Origin: Kribbella kalugense
GTDB taxonomy: Bacteria > Actinomycetota > Actinomycetes > Propionibacteriales > Kribbellaceae
Length of the DNA: 64,000 bases
Direction of reading: 5' to 3'
NCBI RefSeq assembly: GCF_004365875.1
Contig: NZ_SODF01000004.1
Location: 524,718 to 588,717 of the forward strand
Part shown: positions 24,179 through 32,258 of the stretch, piece after piece
Layout of the letters: the number at the start of each line of letters is the position of its first letter
How positions within the stretch are numbered: the first letter of the stretch is position 1
Program-made: the position numbers and the translations under genes
Notes under the pieces: generated by a model
What the model was told of the DNA's origin: nothing
Databases searched by the model: none
The model's input: only the letters and a program-made list of their open reading frames with translations

Positions 24179-25984
24179 GTGAAGAAGCTCGTCGCATCGC
24201 TGTCCGCAGGTGCCCTTGTTCTGGCTGGTCTGAGTACGAGCGCCGCCGCGAGCCCACCGAAACCGCCCGCTAAGAACCCGGTGGCGGTCGGATACGGGGG
24301 AGCGGTGTCCTCGGTCGACGCGGATGCGACGGCCGCAGGGCTCGGCGTACTGCGGCGTGGCGGCAACGCGGTCGACGCAGCGGTCGCGACCGCGGCCGCG
24401 CTCGGCGTCACCGAGCCGTACTCGGCCGGCATCGGCGGTGGCGGGTACTTCGTCTACTACAACGCCAAGAGCCACAAGGTCTCCACGATCGACGGCCGCG
24501 AGACCGCGCCCGCGACGATGCCGTCGGACGCGTTCATCGACCCGGCGACCGGCAAGCCGTACAACTTCACCCCCGAGCTCGTCACGTCCGGCGTGTCCGT
24601 CGGTATCCCGGGCACGCTGGCGACCTGGGACTCGGCCCTGCGCCAATGGGGTTCGCTGTCGCTGGGCAAGGCGCTCACGCCTGCCGCCGACCTCGCCGAC
24701 CGCGGCTTCGTGGTGGACTCGACGTTCAACCTGCAGACGCAGGAGAACAAGGCACGCTTCTCGGCGATCATCCCGACCGCGAAGCTGTTCCTGCCCGGCG
24801 GCAACGCGCCGGCGGTCGGCACGGTGTTCAAGAACCCGGAGCTCGCCGACACCTACCGGATGCTCGGCAAGAAGGGGCTTTCGACCTTCTACGGCGGCGC
24901 TCTCGGCGCGGAGATGACCGCGGTGGTCAAGAAGCCGCCGAAGACCGCGACGACCACGCTGCCGGTGATGCCGGGGTACATGACCACCGGCGACCTTGCG
25001 AAGTACAAGCCGCTGGACCGCGTCCCGACGAAGGTCCGGTACGACGGCCTGGACGTCTATGGAATGGCTCCGTCGTCGTCCGGTGGCACCACGGTCGGCG
25101 AGGCGCTCAACATCCTGCAGCCGCAGCACCTCAAGCAACTGAGCACGACGGATTACCTGCACAACTACCTCGAGGCGTCCGCGCTGGCGTTCGCGGACAG
25201 GGCGGCGTACGTCGGTGATCCCGCCTTCGTGAACGTGCCGACCAAGGAGCTCACCTCCCGTGGCTTCGGCGCCGAGCGCGCGTGCCAGATCGACCCGGCC
25301 AAGGCGGCCGTCAAGCCGGTCCCGGCCGGATCGCCGGACGGCAAGTACCAGCACTGCGCGAAGGGCGCCGCGACGACGCAGCGGCCGGACACCGAGGGTC
25401 TGTCGACCACCCACCTGGTCACGGCGGACAAGTGGGGCAACGTCGTCTCGTACACGCTGACCATCGAGCAGACCGGTGGCAGCGGCATCACCGTTCCCGG
25501 TCGTGGGTTCATCCTGAACAACGAGCTGACCGACTTCTCCGCGGTCTACGACCCCGCCGACCCGAACCGGATCCAGCCGGGCAAGCGGCCGCGGTCGTCG
25601 ATCTCGCCGACGATCGTGCTCCGCGGCGGCAAGCCGTACATCGCCCTCGGTTCGCCGGGCGGCTCGACCATCATCACCACCGTCCTGCAGACGCTGACGA
25701 ACCGGCTTGACCGCGGCATGACCCTGCCCGAGGCGATCGCCGCACCGCGAGCGTCCCAGCGCAACACCGCGTCCGTGACGGCCGAGCAATCATTCATCGA
25801 CAAGTACGGCGCCGCGCTGGCGACGTACGGCCACACGTTCACGCCGGCCGGCGCTCCCGGATCCTCGGCGGCCGAAATCGGTGCCCTCGAAGGCCTGGAG
25901 TTCCTCCCCGGCGGCGCAATCCTCGCCGCCGCCGAACCAACCCGCCGCGGCGGGGGAGCGGCCGGAGTGGTCAGAGCGCGGTGA
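24179..25984 (+). CDS. ggt: Exported gamma-glutamyltransferase
   Basis: 601-residue gamma-glutamyltranspeptidase that cleaves glutathione or other gamma-glutamyl amides outside the membrane and self-processes into two subunits. Signal peptide MKKLVASLSAGALVLAGLS. The large subunit has AVATAAALGVTEPYSAGIGG. The autocatalytic threonine is about T410 in LSTTHLVTADKWGN, followed by RPRSSISPTIV and GSPGGSTIITTV. GTG start with GGGAG upstream. Its 3' end overlaps the convergent M20 gene by 14 bases. Many actinomycetes lack glutathione, so the natural substrate may be another gamma-glutamyl compound. Confidence 0.92.
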   Translation: MKKLVASLSAGALVLAGLSTSAAASPPKPPAKNPVAVGYGGAVSSVDADATAAGLGVLRRGGNAVDAAVATAAALGVTEPYSAGIGGGGYFVYYNAKSHKVSTIDGRETAPATMPSDAFIDPATGKPYNFTPELVTSGVSVGIPGTLATWDSALRQWGSLSLGKALTPAADLADRGFVVDSTFNLQTQENKARFSAIIPTAKLFLPGGNAPAVGTVFKNPELADTYRMLGKKGLSTFYGGALGAEMTAVVKKPPKTATTTLPVMPGYMTTGDLAKYKPLDRVPTKVRYDGLDVYGMAPSSSGGTTVGEALNILQPQHLKQLSTTDYLHNYLEASALAFADRAAYVGDPAFVNVPTKELTSRGFGAERACQIDPAKAAVKPVPAGSPDGKYQHCAKGAATTQRPDTEGLSTTHLVTADKWGNVVSYTLTIEQTGGSGITVPGRGFILNNELTDFSAVYDPADPNRIQPGKRPRSSISPTIVLRGGKPYIALGSPGGSTIITTVLQTLTNRLDRGMTLPEAIAAPRASQRNTASVTAEQSFIDKYGAALATYGHTFTPAGAPGSSAAEIGALEGLEFLPGGAILAAAEPTRRGGGAAGVVRAR

Positions 25985-27062
25985 TGATGGCGGCGACCAG
26001 GGCGACGCGTTCGGCCAGGGTCGCCGCGATCACCTGCTCGTGGACGGCGTGGGCGCCCTTGCCGACAGGCCCCAGGCCGTCCAGGGTCGGGATGCCGAGC
26101 CATCCGGTCAGATTGGTGTCGGCCGCGCCGGATGCGGCCGCGCCACCGACCTGCTGACCAACGGATTGCCCGGCGGCAATCACCTTCGTCAGCAGCTCGT
26201 CGGTTGCCGCTGACGGCTGCCACGCCGGGCGATTCGACATCACTCGCACCTGTAGCTGAGCGGCTCGGACCGCGTGAAGGGTTTCGACGGCTGCCAGCAC
26301 TGCCTTTTCGGTCGATGGATCGACAAATCGGAAGCCGATGTCGGCCGCCGCCGATCCCGGTACGACGTTGGTCCGCCCACCACCCGTGATCGTGCCGACG
26401 TTGCACAGCACCTCGTCGTACTGCGTGATGATCTGGCGGATCGCGATCAGCTGGTCGACGAGCTCGTCGATCGCGGAGATGCCGCTGGCCGGGTCGAGTG
26501 CGGCATGGGCCTCGCGGCCGGTGATCTCGATGCGGACCCGCGTGCTGCCCCAACGCGACGTCTTGAGATCGCCGTTCGGGTGCGGCGGTTCGAGTCCGAA
26601 AGCGGCGTACACACCCTTGGACTCGGCCGTCACCAGATCTCGGGCGGACGGTGAACCGACCTCTTCGTCGGCGACCACCACGATCCGCACCGGCCGGTGG
26701 TCCTGGTCGGCGACCTGCTCGAGGGCGGTTTCGAGGACGACGAGTCCGCCCTTCATGTCGAAGACGCCGGGGCCGTGGATGATGCCATCCTCCTCGCGCC
26801 ACGGCATCGCGTCCGCGAGCTGCCCGATCGGCCAGACGGTGTCGTGATGTCCGAGGAAGAGCAGGGGTGCTGCGTCGGCTTGCGGTCCGCGACCGGGGAA
26901 GTCCGCCACCAGGTGATCGCCGGTCGGCATCGGCACGCGGCGGACGGTTGCGCCAAGCCCGGCGTACCGCTCGGCCAGGCGGTCGGCGAAGGCGTTCAGC
27001 GCGGTCGCGTCGCCGGTCGGTGTCTCCGCGTCGGCGTACTCCCGGAGTCGCTCGATGATCAT
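25971..27062 (-). CDS. M20-family metallopeptidase / N-acyl-amino-acid deacylase
   Basis: 363-residue zinc hydrolase of the glutamate carboxypeptidase/ArgE-like M20 family. Metal motifs: LFLGHHDTVWP, GPGVFDMKGG, VVADEEVGS, and a C-terminal GAHAVHE. The dimerisation domain begins TRVRIEITGREAHA. I chose the ATG of MIIERLREYADAETPTGD. It is divergent from a GNAT/SIS/racemase/deacylase operon. With a GNAT acyltransferase and an N-acylamino-acid racemase nearby it could be the L-desuccinylase step of a D- to L-amino-acid route; this is inference from context. Confidence 0.85.
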   Translation of the reverse strand: MIIERLREYADAETPTGDATALNAFADRLAERYAGLGATVRRVPMPTGDHLVADFPGRGPQADAAPLLFLGHHDTVWPIGQLADAMPWREEDGIIHGPGVFDMKGGLVVLETALEQVADQDHRPVRIVVVADEEVGSPSARDLVTAESKGVYAAFGLEPPHPNGDLKTSRWGSTRVRIEITGREAHAALDPASGISAIDELVDQLIAIRQIITQYDEVLCNVGTITGGGRTNVVPGSAAADIGFRFVDPSTEKAVLAAVETLHAVRAAQLQVRVMSNRPAWQPSAATDELLTKVIAAGQSVGQQVGGAAASGAADTNLTGWLGIPTLDGLGPVGKGAHAVHEQVIAATLAERVALVAAIITAL

Positions 27063-27130
27063 GGATAGTGAACGTATCACCAGTTGAGCACCGATTGACT
27101 CCCTTGAGATGAATGGGATCTACTCAGGAT

Positions 27131-27796
27131 ATGAATCGTATCTCTGAGGTGAGCTTTCGTGCGGTCTCGCTCACCACGGCGTCTCGGTTCGCCGAGGCCT
27201 CGGCGCTGTACCGCGAGGTGTTCGGCTACCTCGACCCGGAGTTCGGGCTGAACCCGCGGCTGCTCGGTGCGCTCGCGAGCAACGGCGGATCGGTGGTCGG
27301 AATCCTCGACGAGAGCGACCGGCTGGTCGCCTTCGCGTACGGGTTCTGCGGCACCGACCGGCGCGGCTTCTACCACTACTCGCAGTCGGCCGTGGTCGCC
27401 GCCGAGCAGCAGGGCCACGGCCTCGGCCGGATGCTCAAGCACGCCCAGCGAGAAGTTGCCCTGAGCCACGGAATGTCCCGGATGCGTTGGACCTACGACC
27501 CGACCCAGGTTCGTAACGCGCACTTCAACCTCGACGTCCTCGGCGCCCGCGGTCGGTGGTTCGCCCCGGACATGTACGGCCCGGGCATTGATCGCGTGGT
27601 CGTCGAGTGGGACCTGAATCGCGAGCAGCCGGTCGCGGTCGACGAAGCCGCGCTGACCAAGTTGGTCGTTCCGGCTGACAAGGCCGACCTCCGCAAGTCC
27701 TTCGAAGGCCTGCTCGCCAAGGGACTGGTCGCCGTCTCGTGCCGGCGCCTGCCGGACGGCAACGGCGCCTACTACTTCGGGCCGGCCGATGCCTGA
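27131..27796 (+). CDS. GNAT acyltransferase of the COG3375 type
   Basis: 221 residues. The acyl-CoA motif A region is AVVAAEQQGHGLGRMLKHAQ, and MRWTYDPTQVRNAHFNLDVL is characteristic of the predicted GNAT family often encoded beside N-acylamino-acid racemases. Known partners use succinyl-CoA to N-succinylate D-amino acids. ATG at 27131 was chosen; one at 27113 is possible. Its stop overlaps the SIS gene, so it is translationally coupled. First gene of the putative amino-acid conversion operon. Confidence 0.75.
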   Translation: MNRISEVSFRAVSLTTASRFAEASALYREVFGYLDPEFGLNPRLLGALASNGGSVVGILDESDRLVAFAYGFCGTDRRGFYHYSQSAVVAAEQQGHGLGRMLKHAQREVALSHGMSRMRWTYDPTQVRNAHFNLDVLGARGRWFAPDMYGPGIDRVVVEWDLNREQPVAVDEAALTKLVVPADKADLRKSFEGLLAKGLVAVSCRRLPDGNGAYYFGPADA

Positions 27797-28433
27797 CGAC
27801 CCACGCAACCGCGAGCTCACCAGCCCGCACGAGCGGTACGACGCCCGCCTGCAACGCCGGTCGTCGTCGCTGCTGCAGCGCCGCGTGGTCGAGCAGGAGC
27901 GAGCCTCGATCGACGAGGCCCTGGACCAGATCCTCGCCGACGAGTCGATCGCGCAGGCAGCGGCCCGGATCGTTGCGGCCCGTCGGCGCTTCATCATCGG
28001 CTCGGCGAAATCGTTCTCGTACGCGTCCCTGCTGGCGTTCGATCTCGGGGTCGGCCTGTCGCAGGTCACCTTGATCGACGGCACCGTCGTCCGCGGTGTC
28101 GACGTACTGTCCGACGTCCGGTCTAACGATCTGATGGTGGCGTTCTCCTTCCGTCGGTACCGTCGCGACACCGTCGAGATCGCACACCGCTTCGTGGAGG
28201 CCGGTGGGGAGTTGGTCGCGATCACGGACTTCGAGGACGCTCCGCTGGCGAAGATCGCCACCCAGTCGATCTACGTCGCGACCGGAAGTGCGTCGTACGT
28301 CGACTCTCCGACTGTCGTGGCGTCGGTGCTGCATGTGCTCGCGACGCTGACCACGGCGAGTTCGAAGGGTGCGCGGCGGCGGCTGCTCGAGCGGGACCGG
28401 TTGAACACGGAGCTGGGGTTGTATGTCAACTGA
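27789..28433 (+). CDS. SIS-domain protein (RpiR/MurR-like without DNA-binding part)
   Basis: 214 residues. From about residue 68 it shows a sugar-isomerase (SIS) fold: FIIGSAKSFSYASLLAFDL, then MVAFSFRRYRRDTVEIAHRF and VAITDFEDAPLAKIA. RpiR regulators carry a similar domain after an HTH. Here the N-terminus (RYDARLQRRSSSLLQRRV) is short and basic with no clear HTH of that type. It could sense a phosphosugar or acyl compound. It overlaps genes on both sides (GNAT and racemase), implying a shared function. Confidence 0.7.
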   Translation: MPDDPRNRELTSPHERYDARLQRRSSSLLQRRVVEQERASIDEALDQILADESIAQAAARIVAARRRFIIGSAKSFSYASLLAFDLGVGLSQVTLIDGTVVRGVDVLSDVRSNDLMVAFSFRRYRRDTVEIAHRFVEAGGELVAITDFEDAPLAKIATQSIYVATGSASYVDSPTVVASVLHVLATLTTASSKGARRRLLERDRLNTELGLYVN

Positions 28434-29553
28434 GCTGAAGGTCGTCGCGGCCCGGCTGCATCGGGTCCGGATGCCGTTGGTGCACGAGTTCCAGACCAGC
28501 TCGCATCGCAAGGCGTTCCTCGATCACATCCTGGTCGAGCTGGAGGACGCGTCGGGCGCGACCGGCCGGGGCGAGATCGCGTCGTCTTCCGATCCGTACT
28601 ACGCACCCGAGACGGTCGAGTCCTGCTGGCATATCGCGGAGCACTATCTTTTGCCGGCCGTGCTCGGTCGTCCGTGGAACCATCCCGAAGACCTGCAAGC
28701 TGTTTGGTCGAAGGTGCGCGGCAACTACTTCGCGAAGGCGGGCGTCGACATGGCCGCCTGGGTGCTGTGGGCAACCGTCAATGGCGTATCGCTGGCAGAC
28801 GGGCTGGGCGGGACGAGATCCGAAGTCGTGGCCGGCGTCTCATTGGGGATCGAGGCAACGATCGACGATCTCCTCACCCAGGTCGCCGCTCAGGTGGCCG
28901 CCGGTTACCCGCGGGTGAAGCTGAAGATCGCCCCGGGTTGGGACGTCGAGCCGGTCCGTGCGGTGCGTACGGCGTACCCGGACCTCGACCTCCATGTCGA
29001 TGCCAACGGCATCTACACCGCTGACGATCTCAAGCTGCTGCGGGAGCTGGACGCCTACCGCTTGACGATGATCGAGCAGCCGTTCGCGCCGCGTGACCTG
29101 CTCACGCACGCCGAGCTGCAGCGCACGATCGAGACGCCGGTGTGCCTCGACGAGAGCATCGAGACGGTCGACGACCTGGAGACGGCGCTGGCGCTAGAAG
29201 CGCTGCAGGTCCTCAACATCAAGGTGTCCCGCATGGGTGGCCTCACTCCAGCGCGTGAAGCGCACGACCGGGCGCGAGCTGAAGGCATCCCGGTCTGGTG
29301 CGGCGGCATGCACGAGTTCGGCATCGGCCGGCTCGCGAACGTCGCACTCTCCAGTCTCGCCGGGTTCACCCTCCCATCGGATGTGTCCGCCTCGGAGAAG
29401 TACTACGCCCGGGACGTCGTCGAACCCGCGGTCGTCGCGGTCGACGGTGTCGTTCAGGTGCCCACGGCAACCGGTCTCGGCCATCTGGTCGACTGCGGGC
29501 TGATCGAGGCGAACACCGTCGCCGAGCTGTCCCTCCGACCAGAACAGGACTGA
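28423..29553 (+). CDS. N-acylamino-acid racemase / o-succinylbenzoate synthase-like enolase
   Basis: 376-residue enolase-superfamily enzyme of the MenC2/NSAR group. Catalytic bases: KLK (K166, K168) and K267 (NIKVSRMGG). Metal ligands: D193 (HVDANG), E218 (MIEQPFAPRDL) and D243 (CLDES). The GGMHEFGIGRLANVAL stretch is typical of this group. It would interconvert N-acyl (often N-succinyl) D- and L-amino acids; an OSBS role in menaquinone synthesis is less likely because no men genes are near. The ATG overlaps the SIS stop. Confidence 0.85.
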   Translation: MSTELKVVAARLHRVRMPLVHEFQTSSHRKAFLDHILVELEDASGATGRGEIASSSDPYYAPETVESCWHIAEHYLLPAVLGRPWNHPEDLQAVWSKVRGNYFAKAGVDMAAWVLWATVNGVSLADGLGGTRSEVVAGVSLGIEATIDDLLTQVAAQVAAGYPRVKLKIAPGWDVEPVRAVRTAYPDLDLHVDANGIYTADDLKLLRELDAYRLTMIEQPFAPRDLLTHAELQRTIETPVCLDESIETVDDLETALALEALQVLNIKVSRMGGLTPAREAHDRARAEGIPVWCGGMHEFGIGRLANVALSSLAGFTLPSDVSASEKYYARDVVEPAVVAVDGVVQVPTATGLGHLVDCGLIEANTVAELSLRPEQD

Positions 29554-29557
29554 ATCC

Positions 29558-31087
29558 ATGCGGGCATTGACCAACGGTCTCGTCGTCGACGGGACCGGCG
29601 CCGAGCCGATGCCCGGCACCGTACTAATCGACGGCGATCGCATCACCGCGGTGCTGCCACCCGGTGCGACGCCGTCGGGGGCAGAGGTCATCGATGCCAC
29701 AGGCAACATTGTTGCACCGGGATTCATCGATCTTCACTCACATGCGGATTTCAGTCTGCGCTCAAGTCCGGCCGCCGAATCACAGTTGGCCCAGGGCGTC
29801 ACCACCCTGGTCGCGGGGAACTGCGGCTGGTCACCGTTCCCGATCACCGACCTGGAAACGCTGCGAGCGGGTACGGCGTTCCTCGATGCGAAGCACGACT
29901 GGTCCTGGGACGATCTCGCCGGCTTCGTTGCAACGTTGGAACCAGCGGTGAACCTGGCCCTCCAGGTCGGCCATTGCACGCTCCGGATCGCGGTGATGGG
30001 CAACGCTCGCCGCGCGCCGTCGGCGGACGAGCTCCGGCAGATGCAGGAGCTGCTCCGAGCGGCCGCGGATCAAGGCGCGGTCGGGTTCTCCACCGGCCTG
30101 ATCTATGCGCCCGGCGCCTATGCGTCGCCGGAGGAGGTGGCCGCTCTGGTCGCCACTGCTGCCGAGTGCGGCCTGCTGTATTCGACACACATCCGCAACG
30201 AAGGCGCCGGCCTGCTCGCCGCGCTGGACGAAGCGATATCGGCTGCTCGCCGTGGTGGTGCGCGCCTCGAGGTCTCCCATCTGAAAGCCGTCGGCAAGGC
30301 CAACCACGGTCTTGTCGACGCTGCGCTCGAACGTCTCGAACAGGCCGATGACGTCGGCTGGGACGCCTACCCGTACACCGCGACCAGCACGACGCTCACC
30401 ACCCGACTGCCCACCTGGGCGTTGGCAGACGGCATCCTGCTGGATCGCCTCGCGGATCCGGCCGAACGCGCACGGATCGCCGACGCCCTCCGCTCCGACA
30501 AACTGCTGTCGCCCGAATCGGTGGTCATCGCCTCACTGCCACCCGGTCGCTACGAGGACAGCCGTGGTCTCAGCCTCGCCGAGATCGCCCGGCAGGACGA
30601 CGTGGACGCCGCCGAGATCGTGCTCCGCATCCTCGAGTCCCATCAGGCCGCGGTGAGTGTGGTCAACCACGCGATGAGCGAGGACGACGTGATCACGGTC
30701 CTCGAACATCCGAAGACGGCGATCGCGAGCGATGGCTGGATCATGGACGCCGCCGGCCCGGGGCACCCACATCCGCGGAACTTCGGCACGTTCCCCCGAG
30801 TCCTCGGCCACTACGCCCGCGACCTCGGCATCTTCACCTTGACCGAGGCCATCCGCCGAATGACCTCCCTGCCGGCGTCCCGGCTCGGTCTGACCGACCG
30901 CGGTGTGATCAAGACTGGGGCTGTTGCGGACCTCGTCGTACTCGACCCGAACCGGATCGCCGACATGTCGACGTACGACGAACCGTGGCAGCTGTCCGTC
31001 GGTATCGACCATGTCCTCGTGGCCGGTCAGTCGGTCCTCTCGGACGGCACGCCAACTGGTCGCCGTCCGGGTCGGGTCATTTCTTGA
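29558..31087 (+). CDS. N-acyl-D-amino-acid deacylase (D-aminoacylase)
   Basis: 509-residue amidohydrolase that releases D-amino acids from N-acyl forms. Zinc-site motifs: FIDLHSHADF (H60, H62), GNCGWSP (bridging C89), YSTHIRNEG, VSHLKAVGK and ASDGWIMD with HPRNFGTFPR. It starts four bases after the racemase stop. Together with the racemase and the M20 deacylase it gives hydrolases of both stereochemistries around one racemase. Its 3' end overlaps a convergent small gene by 11 bases. Confidence 0.9.
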   Translation: MRALTNGLVVDGTGAEPMPGTVLIDGDRITAVLPPGATPSGAEVIDATGNIVAPGFIDLHSHADFSLRSSPAAESQLAQGVTTLVAGNCGWSPFPITDLETLRAGTAFLDAKHDWSWDDLAGFVATLEPAVNLALQVGHCTLRIAVMGNARRAPSADELRQMQELLRAAADQGAVGFSTGLIYAPGAYASPEEVAALVATAAECGLLYSTHIRNEGAGLLAALDEAISAARRGGARLEVSHLKAVGKANHGLVDAALERLEQADDVGWDAYPYTATSTTLTTRLPTWALADGILLDRLADPAERARIADALRSDKLLSPESVVIASLPPGRYEDSRGLSLAEIARQDDVDAAEIVLRILESHQAAVSVVNHAMSEDDVITVLEHPKTAIASDGWIMDAAGPGHPHPRNFGTFPRVLGHYARDLGIFTLTEAIRRMTSLPASRLGLTDRGVIKTGAVADLVVLDPNRIADMSTYDEPWQLSVGIDHVLVAGQSVLSDGTPTGRRPGRVIS

Positions 31088-31328
31088 ATCGTTTGGGTTC
31101 CTGCGGCAACGGCGCAGGTACGCCACCGGCTTCGTCGGTCGCGGTTTCGAGCCATCCGTCGTGCTCGGCCACCACCCGCTCGACCTCGTCACCAGCGGTC
31201 AGCACGACGACCCATGGGTGATCCTCGTCGTCGTCCTCGCCATGAAAGCGCTCACGCCGTACCTGACCACCGAGCTGTTCGGCGACGGCCTCCGCGTCGT
31301 CCTGCTCCCAGAAGTACGCGAGCTGCAC
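31077..31328 (-). CDS. Small acidic conserved-type protein divergent from dapF
   Basis: 83 residues starting MQLAYFWEQDDAEAVAEQLGG, with an alpha-beta look (RRERFHGEDDDEDHPWVVVL) and a basic Pro-rich tail ending KRFKK. GTG start with an ideal AAGGAG eight bases upstream, so I preferred it to longer frames. I do not recognise a named family. Its start is only 15 bases from dapF on the other strand. Confidence 0.65.
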   Translation of the reverse strand: MQLAYFWEQDDAEAVAEQLGGQVRRERFHGEDDDEDHPWVVVLTAGDEVERVVAEHDGWLETATDEAGGVPAPLPQEPKRFKK

Positions 31329-31343
31329 CGTACGATCTCCTTT

Positions 31344-32210
31344 ATGAGCACGTTTCCCTGGTTGAAGGGTCATGGTACGGAGAACGACTTCGTCATCCTG
31401 CCTGATCCGGACGGTTCAGTGCATGGAGACCTGGACCCTTCGGTGGTCCGGTTCCTGTGCGATCGGCATGCGGGTCTGGGTGCGGACGGCGTACTGCGGG
31501 TGATCCGGGGAGACAAGCAGTCGTACGTCGAGGACGGCGGCGACTGGTTCATGGACTACCGGAATGCGGACGGTTCCATCGCGGAGATGTGCGGGAACGG
31601 GGTCCGGGTTTTCGTCCGGTATCTGGCCGAGGCCGGGCTGACCGGGGACAAGCCGATCCGGGTCGGTACGCGGGCCGGGGTCAAGGACGTCGTCCAGAAC
31701 GACGACGGCACGCTGACCGCGGACATGGGTGAGCCCACGCTGCCGGACGCGGCCGGGGTCGTCGTGGAAGCGGCCGGTCACCAGTGGCCGGCAGTGCATG
31801 TCGACATGGGTAATCCGCACGCGGTCGCGTTCGTCGACGACCTGCGCGAGCCGGGCAACCTGTGCGACCAGCCGACCTGGTCACCCCAGGAGGCCTTCCC
31901 CGACGGGGTGAACATCGAGTTCGTCGTACGGCGTGGTCCGCACGATGTCGACATGCGGGTCTACGAACGTGGCGCCGGCGAGACGCGGTCCTGCGGGACC
32001 GGGACGTGCGCGGTGACCGTGGCGGCAGCGCGGGCCGCCCGGGACGTGCGACCGGTGACGTACCGGGTCGGTGTACCAGGCGGTGAGGTGAGCGTGACTT
32101 GGCGTGCGGACAACCACCTGGAGCTCACCGGACCGGCCGTTCTGCATGCTCGCGGCGACTTCGACTGGGCCTGGCTGGGGAATCCTGATACCGCGCGGGG
32201 CGTTGACTGA
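31344..32210 (+). CDS. dapF: Diaminopimelate epimerase
   Basis: 288-residue cofactor-independent epimerase turning LL- into meso-diaminopimelate for lysine and peptidoglycan. The two catalytic cysteines are C83 (EMCGNGVRVF) and C217 (RSCGTGTCAV). FVILPDPDGS and VDMGNPHAV are further signatures. No ribosome site precedes the ATG on this strand: the purine-rich SD-like string in the gap belongs to the opposite gene, so leaderless translation is likely. hflX follows after 48 bases. Confidence 0.95.
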   Translation: MSTFPWLKGHGTENDFVILPDPDGSVHGDLDPSVVRFLCDRHAGLGADGVLRVIRGDKQSYVEDGGDWFMDYRNADGSIAEMCGNGVRVFVRYLAEAGLTGDKPIRVGTRAGVKDVVQNDDGTLTADMGEPTLPDAAGVVVEAAGHQWPAVHVDMGNPHAVAFVDDLREPGNLCDQPTWSPQEAFPDGVNIEFVVRRGPHDVDMRVYERGAGETRSCGTGTCAVTVAAARAARDVRPVTYRVGVPGGEVSVTWRADNHLELTGPAVLHARGDFDWAWLGNPDTARGVD

Positions 32211-32258
32211 GGTAAACGGGTCGCCTCTACTGGAGGCCCGTGCCACCATGGAAGGTAT

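Noticed and set aside
23099..25789. An 896-codon open frame antisense to the sigma factor and ggt
   Set aside because: It covers three unrelated plus-strand genes and has shadow-frame composition.
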